A stretch of 6,367 nt of DNA from positions 1 through 6,367 of the forward strand of contig JAISDM010000116.1 of assembly GCA_031264885.1 (NCBI GenBank). Direction: 5' to 3'. A model generated the notes under the pieces. The model had not been told where the DNA came from. It worked only from the letters and a program-made list of their open reading frames with translations, and searched no databases. Shown here piece after piece: positions 1-5,343 of the stretch; the stretch's first letter is position 1; the number at the start of each line of letters is the position of its first letter. Origin of the DNA: Peptococcaceae bacterium (GTDB lineage Bacteria; Bacillota; Peptococcia; DRI-13; UBA5745). Both the position numbers and the translations under genes were made by a program.

Positions 1-21
1 GACGAAGACGAGGACTTTTAA

Positions 22-858
22 TCAAACCATCCGGCGCAGTTTGGGATCCAGCAGATCCCGCAGACCGTCGCCGATAAAGTTGGCGCCGATGGCCACCGAA
101 AAAATGGCCAGCCCCGGAAACAGCGCCATCCACCAATTATAAAAATTAGCGGCGCCGTCGGCCACCATCAGGCCCCATTCCGCCGTAGGCGGCGGCGATC
201 CCAGACCCAGAAAGCTCAAGCCGGAAAAAACCAAGATGGCGTTGCCCAAATCCAGCGTAGACAGCACCAGCATGGAACCAAAGCAATTGGGGAAGATCGC
301 CCGGAACAGGATTCGCGGATGGGACGCGCCCATCACACGCTGGGCTTCCACATACTCGTTGTTTTTCAGGGTAATCACCAGGCTGCGCATCATACGGGCA
401 TAAGTTGGCCACCAGATAATCGACATGGCAATGACGGAATTCAACAGACCCGGTCCGAGAGCGGCGGCAATAATCATCGCCAGAATCAAAGGCGGGAAAG
501 AGAGAACCAGCTCGGACAAACGCATCATGATCTCATCCGTCACGCCGCCCGCGTATCCCGCGACGCCCCCATACACACTGCCGAAAGCCAGAGAAACAAC
601 CACAATAATGACGCCGGTCAGCACGGAAATCCGGCTGCCGGCCACAATCCGGCTGAAAATATCCCGTCCGAAGCCGTCGGAACCAAACCAATACGTTTGA
701 TTCGGCGCCATAAAACGCGCTTCAAAATGCTGCTCCAACGGATCCCGCAGCTCAAGAAAGGGAGAAAAAACCGCGACCAGTATCCAGACAGCAAAAATGA
801 CAATCCCCACAGCAAACAGCGGGTTGTTTTTCATAAGCCGTTTGACGCCGTCCGGCAT
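22..858 (-). CDS. Peptide-type ABC importer permease 2 (DppC/OppC-like)
   Basis: Second integral membrane subunit, 278 aa, partner of permease 1. Seen: N-terminal helix at about 13-32, then the family block GSDGFGRDIFSRIVAGSRIS (59-78) leading into the transmembrane core, hydrophobic stretches near 80-105, 116-150, 196-218 and 243-263, the EAA loop at about 168-200 (EYVEAQRVMGASHPRIL, with Pro190 after it), and FSGLSFLGLGSPPPTAEWG at 211-229. It ends GDGLRDLLDPKLRRMV, the usual C-terminus. Start: ATG at 858 with a strong AAAGGAGAG (865-873), 6 bases upstream. It follows permease 1 after 85 bases, a larger gap than elsewhere in the SBP-permease block. It is the last recognisable gene; only 21 bases remain before the window edge. 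Confidence 0.95.
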   Translation of the reverse strand: MPDGVKRLMKNNPLFAVGIVIFAVWILVAVFSPFLELRDPLEQHFEARFMAPNQTYWFGSDGFGRDIFSRIVAGSRISVLTGVIIVVVSLAFGSVYGGVAGYAGGVTDEIMMRLSELVLSFPPLILAMIIAAALGPGLLNSVIAMSIIWWPTYARMMRSLVITLKNNEYVEAQRVMGASHPRILFRAIFPNCFGSMLVLSTLDLGNAILVFSGLSFLGLGSPPPTAEWGLMVADGAANFYNWWMALFPGLAIFSVAIGANFIGDGLRDLLDPKLRRMV

Positions 859-881
859 GGCAGTCTCTCCTTTCTCTGAAC

Positions 882-926
882 CGCGAATCCGTCACGACAT
901 TCGAATCCCGCGACGGCATCCGAATC
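882..926. repeat. Degenerate 18-19-bp tandem repeat between the permease genes
   Basis: On the minus strand two adjacent units start GATTCGGATGCCGTCGCG (908-926) and GATTCGAATGTCGTGACG (890-907), agreeing at 14 of 18 positions, and are followed by a third partial GATTCGCG (882-889). They sit in the 85-base spacer just before the permease 2 ribosome-binding site. No function is evident; it could be decayed coding or duplicated spacer sequence. Confidence 0.5.
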
Positions 927-943
927 AACAGCGGATTCCCGGT

Positions 944-1960
944 TTAATAGCGAACCTTTGGATCAATCGCGGCGTAAAGCACATCAATCACTAAGTTGAT
1001 CCCGGCGTACACAGCCGCGATCAGCAGCGCCACGCCGGTGATGGCGGGGAAATCCAGTCCCGTGGCGGAAAGATAGGCGTATTGCCCTACCCCCGGCCAA
1101 TTAAAAATCTTTTCCACCAGTATCACGCCGCCCAGCAAATTGCAGAACCCCATGCCCACCACGGTGATCACAGGCGACGCGGCGTTGATCATGGCGTGTC
1201 CGCTCACCACCGCCGCCCGGGACAAGCCCTTGGAACGGGCGGTGCGGATAAAATCCATAGACATCACGTCCATCAAACTGGAACGGGTGGTGCGGGTAAT
1301 CAGCCCCATGCTGAACATGCCCAGCACCAGTCCGGGCAAAATCAAATGCCGCAGCGCGTCGGCAAACGCCGCCCCGTTGCCGGCCAGCAGCGCGTCAATG
1401 AGCATAAAACGCGTGGGGCCGCCGGAGAAATTCAATTGCGGGCTGATCCGGCCGGGACCGGGCAGCCAATGCAGCAAATGATAAAACACATATAAAAACA
1501 CCAGCCCCAGCCAAAAGCTGGGCACAGACACACCGCTGACAGAGATTCCCCTAAGGATCTGATCGGCGAGGGTATTGGGCCGGGTCGCCGAAATCACGCC
1601 GAAGGCGACGCCCAGAACCGCCGCGATCAAAATGCTCACCACGGCCAGCTCAATGGTCGGCGGAAAGCATACGGCCAAATCCTTTAACACCGGCTGCCCG
1701 GTTCGGATGGATGTCCCGAGATCGCCCCGCAGGAGACTGGTCAGATAGATGAAGTATTGGACGGGCAAAGGCTTATCCAATCCCCAGCGGGCTTCAAAAG
1801 CGGCGACAATGGCGGGGCTGCCCGCCGCCTGCGGTCCCAGGTAGGCCACCGCCGGATTGGCGGGCACCAGCCGGACGATGAAAAAAACGGCCAGAGATAC
1901 GCCAATGAGCAGAACCGCCAAAAACAACAGCCGCCGGATCAAATATTTGAGCATCGACAT
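944..1960 (-). CDS. Peptide-type ABC importer permease 1 (DppB/OppB-like)
   Basis: Integral membrane subunit, 338 aa, forming half of the translocation channel. Seen: first hydrophobic helix at about 10-31, a long extracytoplasmic segment (about 32-98, including DLGTSIRTGQPV near 80-91), then hydrophobic segments near 100-125, 138-162, 203-222, 262-285 and 303-330. The cytoplasmic EAA-type loop that docks an ATPase is at about 236-268 (DFIRTARSKGL then a conserved Pro263), and the family mark EKIFNWPGVGQYA is at 283-295. Start: the ATG at 1960 is preferred over an in-frame ATG at 1954 because AGGAA (1971-1975), inside the end of the SBP gene, is 10 bases from the first. That placement suggests translational coupling to the SBP. 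The ending DPKVRY is typical of the family. Confidence 0.95.
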   Translation of the reverse strand: MSMLKYLIRRLLFLAVLLIGVSLAVFFIVRLVPANPAVAYLGPQAAGSPAIVAAFEARWGLDKPLPVQYFIYLTSLLRGDLGTSIRTGQPVLKDLAVCFPPTIELAVVSILIAAVLGVAFGVISATRPNTLADQILRGISVSGVSVPSFWLGLVFLYVFYHLLHWLPGPGRISPQLNFSGGPTRFMLIDALLAGNGAAFADALRHLILPGLVLGMFSMGLITRTTRSSLMDVMSMDFIRTARSKGLSRAAVVSGHAMINAASPVITVVGMGFCNLLGGVILVEKIFNWPGVGQYAYLSATGLDFPAITGVALLIAAVYAGINLVIDVLYAAIDPKVRY

Positions 1961-1966
1961 CAGCGG

Positions 1967-3604
1967 TTATTTCCTGGTCAGTGTGTTCAAAAACAAATGA
2001 TAGCTGTCGTTGCTGTCCACGCTGGCAATGTTGTTTCGATAGGCCACAATGCGGGGATGCTGGCACAGATCCAGCCAAGGACCGCCGTCGGCCACCAATT
2101 CCTGCAATTCCTTGGCGTAAACCACCCGTTGGGCGGTATCCAGCTCACTGGTCACAAGCGTCGTCAATTCCGCGATACGGGGACTCATGTCCGCGGTCCA
2201 ATTCACATACCGGCCGCATTTCTGATCCGGCATAAACGCCAGTTGGTTGTTCAGCTCGTTGTAATCCGGCGTCCACAGCCACAGCGCGAAGCCCTGCTTC
2301 CCTTCCACATATTTCTGCACCGCGATATTGGATTCCAGCACCGAGATCGTCGCGTTAATCCCGATCTGGGCCAAATCATTAACCACCAGCTGCGCCAGAT
2401 CCGTCAGCTTGGTTCCCGCGGCCTCATAATCCCCCACTTCCAGGGTAATGTCGAATCCGTCGGGATAACCGGCGTTCGCCAGCAATTCCTTCGCTTTATC
2501 CAGGTCGGTATAATCGGCCGGCCGTTCGCCGTAGTAACCCACGAAACTGCTCTGGACCATGGAATAAGGCGTAAACGCGCCCTCCCCGGCCAGGGTATGG
2601 ATGTTCCGGTAGTTAATGGCGTAAGCGATGGCCCGGCGCACGTCCGGATCGGCGATGGGTCCGGCGTACTGCTCGTCCTGATTCATCAGCAGGTAAGTGA
2701 TGGTATTGGTGGGCACATTCTCCACGACGACGTCGGCGCTGCCCGTCAGCTGGGGAAGCTGCTGGGGCGTCATGTTCAGCGCCACGTCCAGGTCGCCGTT
2801 CTGCAGCATCATCAAAGCGGAATTGGCGTCGCTCATATTGCGCACAATGATGCGTTCAGCGGGCGCCGGGGGACCCCAATAATCAGGATTCCGCACCAAT
2901 ACGATTTCCACGCTGGGCGTGAAAGATTCTACCATAAAAGGGCCGCTGCCCGCCGGATTGGCGGTGATATAGGCTTCGGCGGAGTCGTCGCTGACGGCGG
3001 CCTCGGTGTCCAGTCCGCCGTTGGCGGCTACCGCGGCGCTGTCCAGCACGGCGAAGGTCTGCACGGTCAGTTTGGTGGTGAAGGAACTGTCCGGCGCGGA
3101 GAGTTTGACGACCACGGTGTAATCATCGGGCGTTTCCACCGATTCCACACCTTCCAGGTGAATGGAACTGTTGGTCTGCAAATGTTTCATACGGTCAAAA
3201 CTGAATTTGACATCCTTAGAGGTCAGGGGATTGCCGGAAAAAAACACCACGTCCCGCCTAAGCTCGAATGTGTAGGTCAGATTGTCGCCGGCCACGGTAT
3301 AACTCGTCGCCAGGCAGGGCTGAGGTTCGTTGGAGTTCGGCGCCAGCTTGAGCAAATTGTCATAAATCATGGGGATGATCAGGGAGCAGTAATATTCATA
3401 AGAATGGCCGGGATCCAGCGTGGTGACGTCAAAGCCGAGCCCCACCACAATCGGCGCGTCCGGCGCGGCGCCGGTTGAGGCGCCTCCGGCGTCCGCGGGC
3501 TCAGTCCCCGCCGGAGCCGGCGCGCCGCCGGTATTTCCGCCGCCGCAGGCGGCCAGTAAGAATACACAAAGGAGCAAAACAAGAATTCGCGCGTGTTTTT
3601 TCAT
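1967..3604 (-). CDS. Peptide-type ABC importer substrate-binding lipoprotein (SBP family 5)
   Basis: Extracytoplasmic ligand-binding component, 545 aa, normal length for DppA/OppA-type proteins. Seen: a lipoprotein signal peptide (Lys2-Lys3, hydrophobic 7-17, lipobox Leu17-Ala-Ala-Cys20), a Gly/Ala/Pro/Thr-rich tether to about residue 50, then family-5 segments: TLDPGHSYEY near 62-71, the signature region around 111-140 (TYTFELRRDVVFF, then LTSKDVKFSFDR), the SGPFMVESF block at 220-228, VRNPDYW at 237-243, DVRRAIAYAI at 321-330 and WTPDYNE at 444-450. Start: ATG with GGAGAGG 11 bases upstream. Cys20 should be lipidated, anchoring the protein to the outer face of the membrane. It is the only component likely to set specificity; peptides are the default guess, but this family also binds nickel chelates, glutathione, opines and sugars. 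Only 6 bases separate its stop from permease 1. Confidence 0.95.
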   Translation of the reverse strand: MKKHARILVLLLCVFLLAACGGGNTGGAPAPAGTEPADAGGASTGAAPDAPIVVGLGFDVTTLDPGHSYEYYCSLIIPMIYDNLLKLAPNSNEPQPCLATSYTVAGDNLTYTFELRRDVVFFSGNPLTSKDVKFSFDRMKHLQTNSSIHLEGVESVETPDDYTVVVKLSAPDSSFTTKLTVQTFAVLDSAAVAANGGLDTEAAVSDDSAEAYITANPAGSGPFMVESFTPSVEIVLVRNPDYWGPPAPAERIIVRNMSDANSALMMLQNGDLDVALNMTPQQLPQLTGSADVVVENVPTNTITYLLMNQDEQYAGPIADPDVRRAIAYAINYRNIHTLAGEGAFTPYSMVQSSFVGYYGERPADYTDLDKAKELLANAGYPDGFDITLEVGDYEAAGTKLTDLAQLVVNDLAQIGINATISVLESNIAVQKYVEGKQGFALWLWTPDYNELNNQLAFMPDQKCGRYVNWTADMSPRIAELTTLVTSELDTAQRVVYAKELQELVADGGPWLDLCQHPRIVAYRNNIASVDSNDSYHLFLNTLTRK

Positions 3605-3638
3605 TTCAATTCATTCCTCTCCACTTTTATAAAGAACA

Positions 3639-3662
3639 TAGTAAGTCAGCTAGTAAGTCAGC
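3639..3662. repeat. Perfect 12-bp tandem duplication at the cupin stop codon
   Basis: TAGTAAGTCAGC occurs twice back to back (3639-3650 and 3651-3662). On the transcribed strand each copy contains TGA, so the cupin frame meets its stop and then a second in-frame TGA 12 bases later. It has the look of a recent replication-slippage event. It does not reach the SBP ribosome-binding site (GGAGAGG, 3616-3622). Confidence 0.9.
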
Positions 3663-3999
3663 GGGCGCCGGTTTCCCGGTCCTCGATCACAACGGTCAGT
3701 ATTTCCACATCCTCGCCGGTTTCATTGTACCCCACATGATCGACGCCGGAGGGAATATACACAATGTCCCCCGCCGAAAGACTCACACGCTCCCCGCCGA
3801 TGTCCATCACAGTGGTTCCCCGGACGACGTAGTCGTACTCCGCCTGATGGTTGCCCACACCCTCCAAGGGGCTGCGGGCGCCGGGCTCCACCACCACCCG
3901 CATAATCTGCGTCTCCCGGCTGGGCCCGACGGTAAACAGCTTGTCAAACCATACCTTCCGTTCCGTTTTTTTGGCTTCTTTCCTGCGAATAACTTCCAT
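3658..3999 (-). CDS. Small single-domain cupin protein, function unknown
   Basis: 113-residue, probably cytoplasmic protein with no signal peptide or membrane segment. Seen: a beta-rich core with cupin motif 2 intact (Gly77-x5-Pro83-x4-His88-x3-Asn92) and a degenerate motif 1, where Glu54-x6-Gly61 is kept but only one histidine, His51, is present near the expected His-x-His. Likely metal ligands are His51, Glu54 and His88, with Glu46 or Asn50 as a possible fourth. Known: Cupin_2-type barrels of this size include metal-dependent isomerases, dioxygenases, lyases and small-molecule binders. The start is ATG with AAAGGAAG 9 bases upstream. It lies 53 bases before the SBP gene on the same strand, so it is probably co-transcribed. 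Inference: it acts on or senses the imported ligand. The actual reaction is not identifiable. Confidence 0.85.
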   Translation of the reverse strand: MEVIRRKEAKKTERKVWFDKLFTVGPSRETQIMRVVVEPGARSPLEGVGNHQAEYDYVVRGTTVMDIGGERVSLSAGDIVYIPSGVDHVGYNETGEDVEILTVVIEDRETGAR

Positions 4000-4096
4000 A
4001 TGTATACACTTCCTTTCCGTATTTTGATGGGGGCAAATCCTCTTCCGGAACCGCGATTCGTAATTTCAGACTTAGAGACGCGCGTCCGTCAAAGAC

Positions 4097-4119
4097 GGGC
4101 GGCAGGATGCCGCCCCTAC
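4097..4119 (-). repeat. REP-like unit 1
   Basis: On the minus strand: GTAG foot (4116-4119), stem GGGCGGCA, 3-base loop TCC, stem TGCCGCCC. The 8-bp stem is perfect. It is closely related to unit 2 in the opposite orientation. Confidence 0.8.
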
Positions 4120-4140
4120 AAACGCATCGTTCGCAGTACC

Positions 4141-4163
4141 GTAGGGGCGGCATTTTGCCGCCC
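4141..4163 (+). repeat. REP-like unit 2
   Basis: On the plus strand: GTAG foot (4141-4144), stem GGGCGGCA, loop TTT, stem TGCCGCCC. The stem is identical to unit 1. It faces unit 1 head to head across a 21-base linker (4120-4140). Confidence 0.8.
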
Positions 4164-4183
4164 GGAACCGCCCGGGAACAAAC

Positions 4184-4207
4184 GGGCGGATTGCCATCCG
4201 CCCCTAC
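4184..4207 (-). repeat. REP-like unit 3
   Basis: On the minus strand: GTAG foot (4204-4207), stem GGGCGGAT, 4-base loop GGCA, stem ATCCGCCC. Relative to units 1 and 2 the last two stem bases changed on both arms, so pairing is kept. It lies tail to tail with unit 2 across 20 bases. Confidence 0.8.
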
Positions 4208-4228
4208 GGCGCCGTGAATAATGCGTCC

Positions 4229-4252
4229 GTAGGGGGCGTCGGCGGACGCCCC
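4229..4252 (+). repeat. REP-like unit 4
   Basis: On the plus strand: GTAG foot (4229-4232), stem GGGGCGTC, loop GGCG, stem GACGCCCC, again perfectly paired with a different stem sequence. It faces unit 3 head to head across a 21-base linker (4208-4228) that resembles the unit 1-2 linker in reverse complement. Confidence 0.8.
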
Positions 4253-4267
4253 GCGGTGGTTCCCCCC

Positions 4268-4292
4268 GTGGGGGCACGGCATGCCGTGCCCC
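4268..4292 (+). repeat. REP-like unit 5, 22-bp perfect palindrome
   Basis: Positions 4271-4292 form a loopless perfect palindrome with arms GGGGCACGGCA and TGCCGTGCCCC. The foot on the left reads GTGG (4268-4271), one base from GTAG and overlapping the palindrome by one base. A competing 5-bp hairpin of C-run and G-run (4262-4274) overlaps the foot. It is the first hairpin met after ATPase 2 in the direction of transcription. Confidence 0.75.
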
Positions 4293-4350
4293 GTCCCGTT
4301 TTCGGACAGTCTGGCCCGGGACCGCCCGGAATGACAAAATGTGATGGGAC

Positions 4351-5343
4351 TCAGGCGCGATGGCAGGCGACAAAGTGGCCGGAACTCACTTCCTGAAAGA
4401 CCGGCGGCGTCCGCCGGCAAATATCCGCCGCCCTGGGGCAGCGGGGATGGAAACGGCAGCCGCCGGGAGGCAGAGCGGGATCCGGCGCTTCTCCTTGCAG
4501 TACCAGCCGTTGGCCCTGTTTCTTCGCCTCTATCTGGGGAATGGCGGAAATCAGCACTTCGGTGTAAGGATGCAGCGGCTGCCGGTACAGCGTGTCTCCA
4601 TCGGTCAATTCCACCAGCTTGCCGCAATACATCACCCCCACCCGATCGCTGACATAATGGACCACACCCAGGTTATGGGAAATGAACAAATAAGTCAGCC
4701 GGTATTTTCGCTGCAATTCCGTCAGAAGGTTCAATACCTGCGCCTGAATGGAAACGTCCAGGGCGGAAACCGGCTCGTCGCACACCACCAGCTTAGGGTT
4801 CAGAAGCAGCGCCCGGGCGATGCCCACCCGCTGTTTCTGTCCGCCCGACAGCTCATGGGGATAGCGGTCGAAATAATGCGCGCTCAGCCCCACAGTATCC
4901 ATCATTTCCAGCGCCTGAAGCCGGCGGGAGACCTTGTCTCCGATTTTATGTATAATCAGCGGATCCAACAACGCTCCGCCCACGGTCTGGCGGGGATTCA
5001 GGCATCCGGAAGGATCCTGGAAGATCAATTGGGCGCTCCGCCGGAACTGTTTCCTCGCTTCGCCTTTCAGCGCGAATACGTCGGCGCCGTCAAAAAAAAT
5101 CCGCCCGCCGCTCAGGGGACGCAGCGCCAGAATACCGCGGCCCAAGGTACTTTTGCCGCAGCCGCTTTCTCCTACCAATCCGAAGGTTTCGCCGCTCCGA
5201 ATAGAGAAGGTCACGCCGTCCACCGCCCGGACGCGCGCCTTGCCGCCCGCCTCATTTTTGACCGTAAAATAGGTTTTGACATCCTCGGCTTGTACCAGCG
5301 GAGCGTCCGCCGGCCGGGCGGCCGCCTGTTCACTCATCATCAT
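4351..5343 (-). CDS. Peptide-type ABC importer ATP-binding protein 2 (DppF/OppF-like)
   Basis: Second cytoplasmic ATPase of the importer, 330 aa. Seen: Walker A GESGCGKS 58-65, Q-loop Gln109, signature LSGGQ 165-169, Walker B ending Asp189-Glu190, switch His223, the QPLHPYT segment (255-261) of the oligopeptide-transporter C-terminal domain, and four cysteines at 296, 302, 309 and 327. The GCGKST Walker A and LSGGQ signature are typical of the DppF/OppF member, while the neighbour has the GSGKS/LSGGM pattern of DppD/OppD. The start is one of three consecutive ATG codons (5343, 5340, 5337). The first overlaps the upstream stop as ATGA and the purine-rich GGGGAGA lies 14 or more bases upstream, so coupling from ATPase 1 is probably important. 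The gene is followed by the 351-base hairpin-rich gap, not by the permease genes. Confidence 0.95.
   Translation of the reverse strand: MMMSEQAAARPADAPLVQAEDVKTYFTVKNEAGGKARVRAVDGVTFSIRSGETFGLVGESGCGKSTLGRGILALRPLSGGRIFFDGADVFALKGEARKQFRRSAQLIFQDPSGCLNPRQTVGGALLDPLIIHKIGDKVSRRLQALEMMDTVGLSAHYFDRYPHELSGGQKQRVGIARALLLNPKLVVCDEPVSALDVSIQAQVLNLLTELQRKYRLTYLFISHNLGVVHYVSDRVGVMYCGKLVELTDGDTLYRQPLHPYTEVLISAIPQIEAKKQGQRLVLQGEAPDPALPPGGCRFHPRCPRAADICRRTPPVFQEVSSGHFVACHRA

Larger units (their letters stand above)
4097..4292. repeat. REP/BIME-like array of five GTAG-footed palindromes
   Basis: Five units each consist of a GTAG (GTGG in unit 5) foot followed by an 8-11-bp inverted repeat with a 0-4-base loop. 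Orientation runs minus, plus, minus, plus, then plus by its GTGG foot (the fifth is a perfect palindrome, so its direction is less certain). Hairpin centres lie 48, 39.5, 49 and 39 bases apart. Seen directly: the feet, palindromes, alternation and linkers. Known: enterobacterial REP sequences have a GTAG tetranucleotide at the foot of a palindromic stem, occur as inverted pairs (BIMEs) between genes and are linked to RAYT (Y1/REP-associated tyrosine) transposases. Inference: this is an analogous element family. No RAYT gene lies in the window, and copy number elsewhere in the genome cannot be seen. Confidence 0.75.
4000..4350. other. Non-coding gap between ATPase 2 and cupin, hairpin array plus leader
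   Basis: This 351-base stretch contains no credible gene; the reading frames crossing it are run-ons of shadow frames. Reading in transcription direction it holds about 58 bases of unremarkable sequence after the ATPase 2 stop (4293-4350, including a weak bulged hairpin at 4293-4307), then five hairpins (4292 down to 4097), then about 97 bases of cupin leader. The leader carries AAAGGAAG (4009-4016), 9 bases before the cupin ATG. A TTGACG hexamer (4087-4092) lies at the leader's upstream end, but I find no convincing -10 partner. No T-run follows any hairpin on the transcribed strand, so none looks like an intrinsic terminator. Confidence 0.75.

Noticed and set aside
917..919. Small leader peptide starting in the permease 1-permease 2 spacer
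   Set aside because: The minus-strand ATG has no ribosome-binding site at a suitable distance, and its frame runs out of phase through the start of permease 2, so it is probably chance.
1757..3478. 573-residue plus-strand reading frame
   Set aside because: It lies antisense to the intact SBP gene and the start of permease 1. Its product is His/Arg/Gly/Gln-rich with no recognisable domain, as expected from the complement of GC-rich coding DNA, whereas the minus-strand frame has a complete lipoprotein SBP.
4040..4092. Sigma-70 promoter for the cupin, with TTGACG at 4087-4092 as the -35 box
   Set aside because: No good -10 hexamer lies 16-18 bases downstream (best candidates are CTGAAA or TCTGAA). 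A promoter in this leader is plausible, but the sequence does not support a site call.
4097..4292. CRISPR array
   Set aside because: Units alternate orientation, differ in stem sequence, and are separated by 15-21-base linkers that are related to each other. CRISPR arrays have same-direction near-identical repeats with unrelated spacers of about 30 bases, and no cas gene is present.
4271..4292. Intrinsic terminator after ATPase 2
   Set aside because: The palindrome is strong, but on the transcribed strand it is followed by a CACGGGGGG-type stretch rather than a T-run. The other four hairpins also lack T-runs.
3944..4627. 227-residue minus-strand frame and 248-residue plus-strand frame crossing the repeat array
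   Set aside because: Both begin or end inside real genes in the wrong frame and run through the hairpins. Their translations of repeats are Gly/Pro/Arg-rich with no domain.
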